Shown here in pieces: positions 45,206 to 52,083 of a stretch of 53,366 nt of DNA. The notes under the pieces are model-generated. The model did no database searches. It worked only from the letters and a program-made list of their open reading frames with translations, and was not told the origin of the DNA. Origin of the DNA: Tomitella cavernea (GTDB lineage: Bacteria > Actinomycetota > Actinomycetes > Mycobacteriales > Mycobacteriaceae); the NCBI RefSeq assembly GCF_016599145.1, contig NZ_JAENKO010000031.1, positions 1 to 53,366 of the forward strand. Reading direction: 5' to 3'. Numbering within the stretch: position 1 is the first letter of the stretch; each line of letters starts with the position of its first letter. Made by a program: the position numbers and the translations under genes.

Positions 45206-45583
45206 CTAATCGGCGTCGCGCCGGCGGCTGATCCGCCGGTTCTCGGCACGCACGCCCGCCTGCACCTCGCGTTCGCGACGCAGCCACTCCGGCCTGTCAG
45301 CGAGCAACGCCTCTATCTGCGTGGTGGTGAGGGCCTCGTCGACGCCGGCGCGGGCCAGTCCAGCGATCGACACGCCCAGCTTCTCCGCGACGACGGGCCG
45401 CGGATGCGGCCCCTGCGCGCGCAGGACCGTGAGCCACTGCGGCGGGTCCTGCAACAGCGCAGCCATCTCCTCGCGCGAGACCGTGCCGTCCCGGAACTCG
45501 TCGGGCGTGGCGGGCAGGTGGATGCCGAGCTTCTTCGCGGCCGTCGACGGCTTGAGCATCTGGGGTTTCTTGCGCGCGGTCAT
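45206..45583 (-). CDS. DUF5997 family protein
   Basis: 125 aa. Begins MTARKKPQMLKPSTAAKKLGIHLPATP, the DUF5997 pattern, then two similar helical blocks ending TVSREEMAALLQDPPQWL and LTTTQIEALLADRPEWL, each preceded by an AxKLGI/AEKLGV helix. The blocks look like duplicated small helix-turn-helix units. To my recollection DUF5997 genes lie beside LysR-substrate-domain genes in other actinobacteria, and one is present here 1.8 kb away. ATG 45583 has TAAGCT 7 nt upstream (leaderless). Function unknown. Confidence 0.82.
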   Translation of the reverse strand: MTARKKPQMLKPSTAAKKLGIHLPATPDEFRDGTVSREEMAALLQDPPQWLTVLRAQGPHPRPVVAEKLGVSIAGLARAGVDEALTTTQIEALLADRPEWLRREREVQAGVRAENRRISRRRDAD

Positions 45584-45590
45584 ACCGCAG

Positions 45591-45596
45591 AGCTTA
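45591..45596 (-). promoter_or_regulatory. -10 hexamer TAAGCT of the DUF5997 gene
   Basis: On the minus strand TAAGCT, 7 nt, ATG 45583. Confidence 0.45.
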
Positions 45597-45634
45597 TCCG
45601 CCCGCTTCGATCCCGCCCGGGCGCCCGGCCCGGA

Positions 45635-45640
45635 TACCCT
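45635..45640 (+). promoter_or_regulatory. -10 hexamer TACCCT of the DUF4203-like gene
   Basis: TACCCT, 6 nt, ATG 45647; leaderless geometry, divergent from the DUF5997 promoter. Confidence 0.45.
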
Positions 45641-45646
45641 CGCCCC

Positions 45647-46282
45647 ATGGCCGACATCGTCGTGGGGATCCTCGCCCTGATCGTGGGCGCCGTGTTCTGC
45701 TTCCGCGGGCTCGCCGCCATGCGCGTGGTCATCGCGCTGTGGGGCGGGTTCGCGGGCCTCTCGCTCGGGGCCGGCGCGGTGGCCTCCGCCACCGGCGACG
45801 AGTTCCTCGGCACCGGGCTCGGGTGGGCCGTCGGCATCGCCGTGGCGATCGTGTTCCTGCTGCTCGCCTACCTGTACTACGCGGTCGCCGTGATCGTCGC
45901 GATGGCCGCCGTCGGCTTCACGACCGGCGCCGCCGCGATGGTCGCGGCCGACGCGCAGTGGAACTGGACAGTCATCCTCGTCGGCGTCCTGCTCGGGCTG
46001 CTGCTCGCCGCGGTGGCGCTCGCGGTGAACCTGCCCGCCATCCTGCTGGTCGTGGTCAGCGTGCTCAGCGGCGCGGTGACCCTCGTCGGCGCGGTGATGC
46101 TGCTCACCGGCGCTCTCGACACCGCCGACTTCCACCAGGCCGCCATCACCGCGGCCATCGAGGACGGCTGGTGGTGGTTCGCGCTGTATGCGGCGCTGGT
46201 GGTGCTCGGCGGCGTCGCCCAAGCGCGGGCGTACGGCCGCACGCCCGCGACACGGGACCAGTGGCGCTCCCCCCGCCGGTGA
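45647..46282 (+). CDS. multi-pass membrane protein (DUF4203/TMEM198-like)
   Basis: 211 aa, with about seven hydrophobic helices (IVVGILALIVGAVFCFRGLAAM, VVIALWGGFAGLSLGAGAV, AVGIAVAIVFLLLAYLYYAVAVIVAMAAVGF and others) and a short Arg-rich tail. Gly-rich helices and the overall pattern resemble DUF4203. No conserved charged residues inside helices suggest a transport mechanism. ATG 45647 is supported by TACCCT six bases upstream. Function unknown. Confidence 0.78.
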   Translation: MADIVVGILALIVGAVFCFRGLAAMRVVIALWGGFAGLSLGAGAVASATGDEFLGTGLGWAVGIAVAIVFLLLAYLYYAVAVIVAMAAVGFTTGAAAMVAADAQWNWTVILVGVLLGLLLAAVALAVNLPAILLVVVSVLSGAVTLVGAVMLLTGALDTADFHQAAITAAIEDGWWWFALYAALVVLGGVAQARAYGRTPATRDQWRSPRR

Positions 46283-46299
46283 CGGACGGCCGGACCCCC

Positions 46300-47103
46300 T
46301 CAATCCTGGAACACCGCCGCTCGGCCCGCCTTGCGCGCCGCCGTGGCCTCTTCGAAGTTCCCCGTGAGCAGGCGGATCAGCAGCTGCCCCAAGCCCTCCT
46401 GGTTCATGTGCTGTGCAAGGCTTCCCGCGTCCATGCCCGACCACAACGTGCGCTTGGTCAGCTCGATGCCCGGCCGCGAGAACCCGGCGATGGCCTCGCC
46501 CATCGCGAAGCACGTCTCGAGCAGGTCGTCGGGCTCGGTGAGCCGCGACACCAGCCCGATGCGTTCGGCCTCCTCGGCGCCGACGTCGCGGCCGGTGAGC
46601 ATGATCTCGGAGGCCCGAGAGGTGCCGATCGCGCGCGGCAGCAGATAGCTCAGGCCCAGCTCGCTGGCGGTGAGCCCGTTGTTGATGCCCGCGGCGCGGA
46701 AGTAGGCGCCGGTGGAAGCCACCCGGATGTCCGTCGACAGCGCCATGCACAGTCCCCCGCCGATCGCCGCGCCGTTGATCGCGGAGATCACCGGCTGGTG
46801 CATCGACCGCAGAGTGGTCACCACCTGGTCGAGGATCTCCATCGACCGCAGCGCGACCGTGGCGCGGGTCAGCCCCTCGGTGTGCGGGATGCGGCCCGCC
46901 GACTGCTGGTCGGCGCCCGAGCTGAACCCCGCACCGGCCCCGGTGAGCACCACCGCGCGCACCGAGTTGTCGTTGCTGATGCGTTCGAGCTCGTCCCGCA
47001 AGGGGACCATGACGTCGAACGCCATCGCGTTCATGCGCTCCGGGCGATTGAGGGTGACGAGGGCGATCTCCGGGCGCGGACGATCCACGAGAACGAATTC
47101 CAT
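46300..47103 (-). CDS. enoyl-CoA hydratase/isomerase family protein
   Basis: 267 aa. Crotonase fold, probably fatty-acid beta-oxidation or a related acyl-CoA step. Oxyanion-hole segments GAGAGFSSGAD and INGAAIGGGLCMAL are intact, and TASELGLSYLLPR carries the Glu equivalent to the catalytic acid. Resembles the EchA12-type enzymes of mycobacteria. ATG 47103 is fixed by TACTGT 6 nt upstream. Its promoter faces the periodic repeat array at 47.17-47.41 kb. Exact substrate unknown. Confidence 0.9.
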   Translation of the reverse strand: MEFVLVDRPRPEIALVTLNRPERMNAMAFDVMVPLRDELERISNDNSVRAVVLTGAGAGFSSGADQQSAGRIPHTEGLTRATVALRSMEILDQVVTTLRSMHQPVISAINGAAIGGGLCMALSTDIRVASTGAYFRAAGINNGLTASELGLSYLLPRAIGTSRASEIMLTGRDVGAEEAERIGLVSRLTEPDDLLETCFAMGEAIAGFSRPGIELTKRTLWSGMDAGSLAQHMNQEGLGQLLIRLLTGNFEEATAARKAGRAAVFQD

Positions 47104-47109
47104 TCCCCG

Positions 47110-47115
47110 ACAGTA
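47110..47115 (-). promoter_or_regulatory. -10 hexamer TACTGT of the enoyl-CoA hydratase gene
   Basis: On the minus strand TACTGT, 6 nt, ATG 47103. It lies about 55 bp from the first unit of the repeat array. Confidence 0.5.
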
Positions 47116-47170
47116 CGAAACCGGGAGCCGCTGCGGGGGCTTTCCGGGACTCGCGGACGGGCGCGTCGCG

Positions 47171-47407
47171 CTCGAAGTTCGAACGCCACCGTTTCACAGC
47201 GTTCGACGTTGGCGTGCACGCGGCACCGCGTTCGAAGTTCAGGCGCGACCAGCCCGTCACGCTCGAAGTTCGAACATCACACGCCGTCGCGCCCGAAATT
47301 GCCGCATCCGGTCCGCAACTACGAACCGACCCCGACAACTGCGAACGTGACACGCTGTAGCGTTCGAAGTTCGGACGCCATGGCCATGTCGCGCCTGAAC
47401 TTCGACT
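47171..47407. repeat. array of TCGAAGTTCGAAC-like units about 30 bp apart
   Basis: Units around 47171 (CTCGAAGTTCGAACG), 47200 (CGTTCGACGTTGGCG), 47229 (CGTTCGAAGTTCAGG), 47261 (GCTCGAAGTTCGAAC), 47291 (GCCCGAAATTGCCGC), 47361 (CGTTCGAAGTTCGGA) and 47393 (GCCTGAACTTCGACT). Steps are 29-32 bp apart from a degenerate middle. It fills the 328-bp divergent intergenic region between the enoyl-CoA hydratase and LysR-like genes, which holds no gene. The spacing is close to three helical turns. Confidence 0.7.
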
Positions 47408-47419
47408 GCCACGCGCCGG

Positions 47420-47425
47420 TACGCT
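47420..47425 (+). promoter_or_regulatory. -10 hexamer TACGCT of the LysR-like gene
   Basis: TACGCT, 6 nt, GTG 47432; leaderless geometry, directly after the last unit of the repeat array. Confidence 0.5.
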
Positions 47426-47431
47426 GACCAG

Positions 47432-48331
47432 GTGCACCACGACGCATCGAACCCTGGCAACGGCGCCTCTGACGACGGCGCCCCCGACGACCCCGCCGGG
47501 CCGCGGTTCCGCCTCGCGTTCGTCCCCGGCACCACCCCGGCCAAGTGGGCGCGCGTGTGGGAGGCGCGGTTCCCTGACGTGCCCCTGGACCTGGCCCCCG
47601 CCGACACCGGGCCGGCAGTGCAGTCGATGCGCGCCGGGGAGGCCGACGCAGCTCTGGTGCGACTTCCCATCGACCGCGAGGGCCTGCACGCGATCCCCCT
47701 CTACACCGAGGTCACCGTCGTGATGATGCCCAAGGACCACGTGCTGACACTCGCCGAGTCGCTCTGCCCGGAGGACCTCGACGACGAGATCGTCCACCAC
47801 CCGCTCGACGACGTGCTCGACTGGGATGTCCCGCCCGGCATCCCGTCGTATCAGCGCCCCGCGACGATCCCGGACGCGCTCGCGCTCGTCGCGGCGGGGG
47901 TCGGGCTGGTGGCGCTTCCCCAGTCGCTCGCCCGCCTGCACCACCGCAAGGATCTCGTATACCGCCCCCTGGAGGAGCCCGACTCGGCCACGCGCAAACG
48001 GGTCGCACAGTCCCAGGTGGCGCTGGTGTGGCGGGAGGACCGATCGACCGAGTTGATGGACGAGTTCATCGGGATCGTGCGCGGCCGCACCGCCAACAGC
48101 TCCCGCGGCACCGGCGGGCAGGCACGTCGGCCTCGGGACGACGACCGTGACGCGGGCGCCGGCCACCGGTCCGGCGGTCCGGCGCAGAAGGGGTCCGGAG
48201 GATCGGCCGGCGCCAGGGGGACGAAAGGTGCCAAGGGGAACGCGGGTGGCAAGGGTTCCGCCGGCGGCAGGCGCACCTCCGGGCCGCGCCGTGGCCGGCC
48301 GGCGGGACGCCCCAAGCGCGGACGCCGCTGA
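47432..48331 (+). CDS. LysR substrate-binding-domain protein lacking HTH, with basic tail
   Basis: 299 aa. After a 25-residue acidic leader comes a LysR-type effector domain (FRLAFVPGTTPAKWARVWEARFP..GEADAALVRLPID..LYTEVTVVMMPKDH). No winged-helix HTH is present upstream, so it is not a standard regulator. From about residue 215 the protein becomes a tail rich in Gly/Lys/Arg/Ser (RRPRDDDR, GGSAGARGTKGAKGNAGGKG, PRRGRPAGRPKRGRR), probably disordered and nucleic-acid-binding. GTG 47432 is set by TACGCT. A role with DUF5997 is speculative. Confidence 0.82.
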   Translation: MHHDASNPGNGASDDGAPDDPAGPRFRLAFVPGTTPAKWARVWEARFPDVPLDLAPADTGPAVQSMRAGEADAALVRLPIDREGLHAIPLYTEVTVVMMPKDHVLTLAESLCPEDLDDEIVHHPLDDVLDWDVPPGIPSYQRPATIPDALALVAAGVGLVALPQSLARLHHRKDLVYRPLEEPDSATRKRVAQSQVALVWREDRSTELMDEFIGIVRGRTANSSRGTGGQARRPRDDDRDAGAGHRSGGPAQKGSGGSAGARGTKGAKGNAGGKGSAGGRRTSGPRRGRPAGRPKRGRR

Positions 48332-48391
48332 TCGCACGCCACGCCGCCCCTTGTCGCGACAGTCGTCAGCCCGATGGTCGCAGGGATCGGG

Positions 48392-49324
48392 TCAGTCGAC
48401 CGAGTGCGCTCGGCCCGCGGGCGCGCATGCCGCCAATTCGGCCGCCAGGGAACGAAAGTCGTCGTGCCGCCCCGTGGACTTGCGGTAGACCAGCGCGATG
48501 GTGCGCCCGGGTGTCGGGTGTGCGAACCGTGCCGTCGCCAGGCCGCCGCGTCCGGCCTCCGACGGCACCGCCGACTCCGGCACCAGCGTGACACCGAGTC
48601 CCCCTGCGACGCACTGCACCACCGTGGCCAGCGACGTCGCGCGGGTGTCCCCCAGCGCCGGCGTGGCGCCCACCAGCCGGCACAGGTCGAGCGTCTGGTC
48701 ACGCAGGCAGTGCCCCTCGTCGAGCAGCAGCAACGGCAGTTCGTCGAGCACGTCGGCGGACAGGTCGTCTCGGCCGGCGGCCGGATGCTCCTCCGGAAGG
48801 ACGAGGACGAAGTCCTCGTCGAACAGGGGGATCTCCACCAGGCCCGCGGCGCCCGACGGCAGTGCGATCACCGCCACGTCGAGCGCGCCGCCCCGCAGGG
48901 CGTCGAGGAGCCGCTCGGTCTGGTCCTCCACCAGGTGCGGGTGCAGGTCCGGGTAGGCCGCCCCGAGCGCGGGCAGCGCCGCGGGCAGCAGGTAGGGGGC
49001 GACGGTGGGGATCATCCCGATCCGCAATCCGCCCACCATTCCGCTGCCGATTCCCGCGGCCGCGGTGACGAACCCGTCCACCGCCTCCAGCGCGGCGAGC
49101 GCCTTGCCGAGCAGCTCCCGTCCCGCCTCGGTGACCAGGACCTTGCGGGTGCTGCGCTCCATGAGCACAACTCCGAGCCCCGATTCCAGCGATGCGAGCG
49201 CCTGCGACAAGGTGGGCTGACTCACGCCCAGACGCTGTGCCGCGGTACTGAAGTGGCGATACTCGGCGACCGCGACGAACGCCCGCAGTTGCGCCACCGT
49301 GGGACGATAGGATTCATCAATCAC
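48392..49324 (-). CDS. oxyR: OxyR-type LysR regulator of peroxide response
   Basis: 310 aa. N-terminal HTH ([23 protein letters not shown]) and an OxyR-specific redox segment [15 protein letters not shown], with Cys206 and Cys215 nine residues apart as in E. coli Cys199/Cys208, so the disulfide switch is intact. Divergent from ahpC-ahpD, its expected target. GTG 49324 has TAGACT seven bases upstream, a leaderless start. Unlike M. tuberculosis, whose oxyR is a pseudogene, this copy is full length. Confidence 0.95.
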   Translation of the reverse strand: MIDESYRPTVAQLRAFVAVAEYRHFSTAAQRLGVSQPTLSQALASLESGLGVVLMERSTRKVLVTEAGRELLGKALAALEAVDGFVTAAAGIGSGMVGGLRIGMIPTVAPYLLPAALPALGAAYPDLHPHLVEDQTERLLDALRGGALDVAVIALPSGAAGLVEIPLFDEDFVLVLPEEHPAAGRDDLSADVLDELPLLLLDEGHCLRDQTLDLCRLVGATPALGDTRATSLATVVQCVAGGLGVTLVPESAVPSEAGRGGLATARFAHPTPGRTIALVYRKSTGRHDDFRSLAAELAACAPAGRAHSVD

Positions 49325-49548
49325 AGCAATGAGTCTACATCAACCTAGAGGCTTTACCTTTTCTGGTTTCTGGTGCATAGTGGTGAAGGGAGTTCGGAGC
49401 AGGTCGGACGACCACAACGTTCTGCGGCGTGGATCACACGCCGTGGCGGGCCATCGTCCGCCGTTCCCGGACCTTCGGCCGGCGCACCCCACGCCGGCAC
49501 CGACGCGGCGGACACCCCGCCGCACCACAACGAAAAGGAGTTATCCCA
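49325..49548. promoter_or_regulatory. oxyR/ahpC divergent control region
   Basis: Contains the oxyR -10 TAGACT (49332-49337, minus strand). For ahpC a possible -10 is CATAGT (49376-49381), with TTACCT (49354-49359) at 16-bp spacing, and AAAAGGAG is the ribosome-binding site at 49533-49540. An OxyR site is expected between the promoters; an exact motif could not be assigned. Confidence 0.45.
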
Positions 49549-50136
49549 GTGGCTCTCCTCACCATCGGCGACCAGTTCCCCTCCTACAGCCTCACCGCCC
49601 TCATCGGCGGCGATCTGTCGCAGGTCGACGCGCAGCAGCCCGAGGACTACTTCTCCACGGTCACCAGCGACGACTACGCCGGCAAGTGGCGCGTGATCTT
49701 CTTCTGGCCCAAGGACTTCACCTTCGTGTGCCCCACCGAGATCGCCGCCTTCGGCAAGCTCAACGACGAGTTCGCCGACCGTGACGCGCAGGTGCTCGGC
49801 GCCTCGGTGGACAACGAGTTCGTGCACTTCCAGTGGCGTGCGCAGCACGAGGATCTCAAGACCCTCCCCTTCCCCATGCTCTCCGACCTCAAGCGTGAAC
49901 TGGTCGAGGCCACGGGCGTGCTCAACGCGGACGGCGTCGCCGACCGGGCGACCTTCATCGTCGACCCCAACAACGAGATCCAGTTCGTCTCCGTGACGGC
50001 CGGCTCGGTGGGGCGCAACGTCGACGAGGTCCTCCGCGTGCTCGACGCGCTGCAGTCCGACGAGCTGTGCGCCTGCAACTGGAAGAAGGGCGACCCGACG
50101 ATCGACGCCGGCGAGCTGGTCAAGGAAGCACTCTGA
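49549..50136 (+). CDS. ahpC: alkyl hydroperoxide reductase C (2-Cys peroxiredoxin)
   Basis: 195 aa. Reduces peroxides and peroxynitrite. Peroxidatic Cys61 lies in DFTFVCPTE and Cys174/Cys176 in [11 protein letters not shown]; all three sit at the same numbers as in M. tuberculosis AhpC. GTG 49549 ([11 protein letters not shown]) follows AAAAGGAG. The gene is 2 bp from ahpD, which reduces it through lipoamide, and divergent from oxyR. Confidence 0.97.
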   Translation: MALLTIGDQFPSYSLTALIGGDLSQVDAQQPEDYFSTVTSDDYAGKWRVIFFWPKDFTFVCPTEIAAFGKLNDEFADRDAQVLGASVDNEFVHFQWRAQHEDLKTLPFPMLSDLKRELVEATGVLNADGVADRATFIVDPNNEIQFVSVTAGSVGRNVDEVLRVLDALQSDELCACNWKKGDPTIDAGELVKEAL

Positions 50137-50138
50137 GC

Positions 50139-50663
50139 ATGAGCATCGACAACCTGAAGAACTCGCTGCCCGAATACGCCAAGGACCTCAAGCTCAACCT
50201 GAGCTCGCTGTCGCGCTCCACGGAGCTCAACGACCAGCAGCTGTGGGGCACGATGCTCGCGGCCGCGGCCGCGAGCAAGTCGGCCACCGTGTTCTCCGAG
50301 ATCTCCGATGAGGCGCGCGGGCACCTGTCGGACGCCGCGTTCGACGCGGCGCTCGGCGCCGCCACCATCATGGGCATGAACAACGTGGCCTACCGCGCCA
50401 AGTCGTTCCTCGGGAGCGACTACGCGCAGGTGAAGATGGGCCTGCGGATGAACATCATCGGCAATCCCGGCGTGGAGAAGGCCGACTTCGAGCTGTGGTC
50501 GCTCGCGGTCTCCACGATCAACGGCTGCCACGATTGCACGGCCGCGCACGACGCCACCGTCCGCAAGGAGGGGCTCACCAAGGAGCAGGTGTGGGAGGCG
50601 GTCAAGGTGGCCGCGACCATGGCGGGCGTCGCCCAGGCCGTCGAGATCGAGGCCGCCAAGTAG
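50139..50663 (+). CDS. ahpD: alkylhydroperoxidase AhpD
   Basis: 174 aa. Electron donor for AhpC via dihydrolipoamide/SucB/Lpd, with weak peroxidase activity of its own. Catalytic Glu118, Cys130-x-x-Cys133 ([12 protein letters not shown]) and His137 are all present at mycobacterial numbering. The ATG at 50139 begins 2 bp after the ahpC stop, so the genes form one operon. Followed by a hairpin. Confidence 0.97.
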   Translation: MSIDNLKNSLPEYAKDLKLNLSSLSRSTELNDQQLWGTMLAAAAASKSATVFSEISDEARGHLSDAAFDAALGAATIMGMNNVAYRAKSFLGSDYAQVKMGLRMNIIGNPGVEKADFELWSLAVSTINGCHDCTAAHDATVRKEGLTKEQVWEAVKVAATMAGVAQAVEIEAAK

Positions 50664-50703
50664 CACCCGCCGCGCGGCGCCACCATCCGGCGCCGCGGGC
50701 ATC

Positions 50704-50744
50704 GGGAACGGTCCCGCGCCTCACGAGGGTGCGGGGCCGTTCCC
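50704..50744. terminator. terminator hairpin after ahpCD
   Basis: GGGAACGGTCCCGC (50704-50717) pairs with GCGGGGCCGTTCCC (50731-50744) with one G:T pair; GTTCTCTTTCCC follows. The stop of the convergent amidase-like gene lies inside the loop, so it may act on both. Confidence 0.7.
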
Positions 50745-51443
50745 GTTCTCTTTCCCGCCGTCGCCCGCCCCGCCGGCGCCCTCCCCTTTCGCTGACACCC
50801 GCACCGCGATCTCCCCGCCCAGCTCCACGCCGGGCACCAGCGGCAGCCGGTCCCCGCTCCAGAACCGCCCCGGGTCGTACCAGCCGGCGTCGCGACCGCG
50901 ACGCAGCAACCCCATCTGCTCGTAGGTGTGCGCTACGACCTGCGCGCAGTACGCGCTCTCCCACGTCGCGGCCGGCGCACCACGGCCGCCCCCGAGGAGA
51001 AGCCCGCGCGGCATGCGGCCGCGTAGCCACCGCGCGCCCAGCCGGGCCGTCGACGGAAAAGGCGTGCCGTCCAGGCGCGCGACGGTGCGCAGCAACGCGT
51101 CCTCCTGCGGTGCCGTCACCTCCACGTTGATCTGCCGCAGCCACGCGCTCTGCCCGTATCGGTGCCCCCAGACCCGTACGGCGTCCCGCAGATCGTGCAG
51201 CTGGACACCGCGGTGCCGGGTGCCGGTCCACACGTCCGGGAGCGACTTGCCCATCTCCGCGTGCCACAGCAGCGGCGGGAGATCCTCGAGCACCACGGCC
51301 ATGCCCACGTGGTTGACCGGGCTGTTGCTGAGCGCGCGGATCGCCTTGTCCGCGCCGGATCCGCCGCGGAATATCCAGATGTCGCCGGTGCGGGCGGCCC
51401 CGGCGGCCTCCTCGACGGTGATGCCGTTCGCGTGCACTGCCAT
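50721..51443 (-). CDS. permuted papain-fold (NlpC/P60-like, YiiX-type) protein
   Basis: 240 aa. Contains the His-first pattern of permuted NlpC/P60 enzymes: TGDIWIFRGG, then SPVNHVGMAVV with the probable catalytic His, and later ESAYCAQVVAHTYEQMGLL with the probable Cys. No signal peptide, so a cytosolic amidase or thioesterase-like role is possible rather than cell-wall hydrolysis. ATG 51443 (MAVHANG) is chosen; longer frames give Arg-rich nonconserved sequence. Divergent from an 83-aa gene. Confidence 0.72.
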   Translation of the reverse strand: MAVHANGITVEEAAGAARTGDIWIFRGGSGADKAIRALSNSPVNHVGMAVVLEDLPPLLWHAEMGKSLPDVWTGTRHRGVQLHDLRDAVRVWGHRYGQSAWLRQINVEVTAPQEDALLRTVARLDGTPFPSTARLGARWLRGRMPRGLLLGGGRGAPAATWESAYCAQVVAHTYEQMGLLRRGRDAGWYDPGRFWSGDRLPLVPGVELGGEIAVRVSAKGEGAGGAGDGGKENGNGPAPS

Positions 51444-51553
51444 TCCGCGATCCTGCCACGGCTCCAGCCCCGCCTGCGGCGCCCGGCCGCATCGCGCATG
51501 CGGCATCATCGTGACCATCCCTCGATGACCGGAGAGCACCATAGGAGGACGGT

Positions 51554-51805
51554 ATGCGCAAGGACACCCTGTGGAAGGCGCTCGGGCTGGCGGGCGCCGC
51601 CGGCGTCGTCGCCTCGGGCGTGCTGGAGGCCCGGTCGCAACGAGTCCGGCGTGCCTATTCCCCCGACGAGATCCGCGAGCGTCTTCATCAGCGCCACACG
51701 CGTGCGGTGGCAACCGAGACGGCCGGCGTGCCGCTGGCCGCCGAGCGCCGGCCGCTGGCCACCGCCCGACGCGCACTGTGCTCCATGCGCCGGAAACGCC
51801 GGTAG
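51554..51805 (+). CDS. small conserved-looking protein with N-terminal hydrophobic segment
   Basis: 83 aa. A basic start MRKDTLWK, a hydrophobic stretch ALGLAGAAGVVASGVLEA that may be a membrane anchor, then YSPDEIRERLHQRHTRA and a basic tail MRRKRR. The sequence AGGAGG lies 5 nt before the ATG. Not recognised as a named family, though the SPDEIRERLHQR segment looks conserved. Its 3' end overlaps the antisense frame of the decayed ABC ATPase. Confidence 0.7.
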   Translation: MRKDTLWKALGLAGAAGVVASGVLEARSQRVRRAYSPDEIRERLHQRHTRAVATETAGVPLAAERRPLATARRALCSMRRKRR

Positions 51806-51828
51806 CGCAAGGACAGGAAGCCGGACAA

Positions 51829-52083
51829 CTCACCGCTGTCCGGCCGGTCCACTCCCGCCATCATCTTGATCAACGTGCTCCTGCCCGGGACGTTCTCGCC
51901 GAGCAGCCCGTGCACCTCACCGCCGTGCGCATCGAAATCCACCGCGTCGAGCGCCCGCACGCCCGGGTAGACCTTCCCGACGTCACACAATTGCAGCCGC
52001 ACCGCCGGCGTGTCGCCGGCGGTGCGTTCGAGCGTGTTCGGACCGTCCGCCTGCCGTGCCCCGGCCCTGCGGCCCCGCATCAT
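51829..52083 (-). pseudogene. truncated sugar ABC transporter ATPase (rbsA-like remnant)
   Basis: Residues 30-85 of the frame match the start of RbsA/MglA-type sugar ATPases: LCDVGKVYPGVRALDAVDF, GEVHGLLGEN, LIKMMAGVDRPDSGE. The Walker A should read GENGAGKST but is GENVPGRST, losing the essential Lys, and similarity stops after about 85 residues where about 500 are expected. The ATG overlaps the rbsK stop (ATGA), a relic of an rbsK-rbsA operon. The open frame itself runs on to 51688 with unrelated sequence. Confidence 0.78.

Noticed and set aside
47171-47275. LexA/SOS boxes
   Set aside because: The mycobacterial SOS box needs TCGAAC-N4-GTTCGA; here TCGAAGTTCGAAC has no 4-bp spacer and occurs many times in phase.
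47171-47407. CRISPR array
   Set aside because: Period near 30 bp, but the repeated core is only about 12-15 bp, diverged, and there are no 25-40-bp unique spacers or cas genes.
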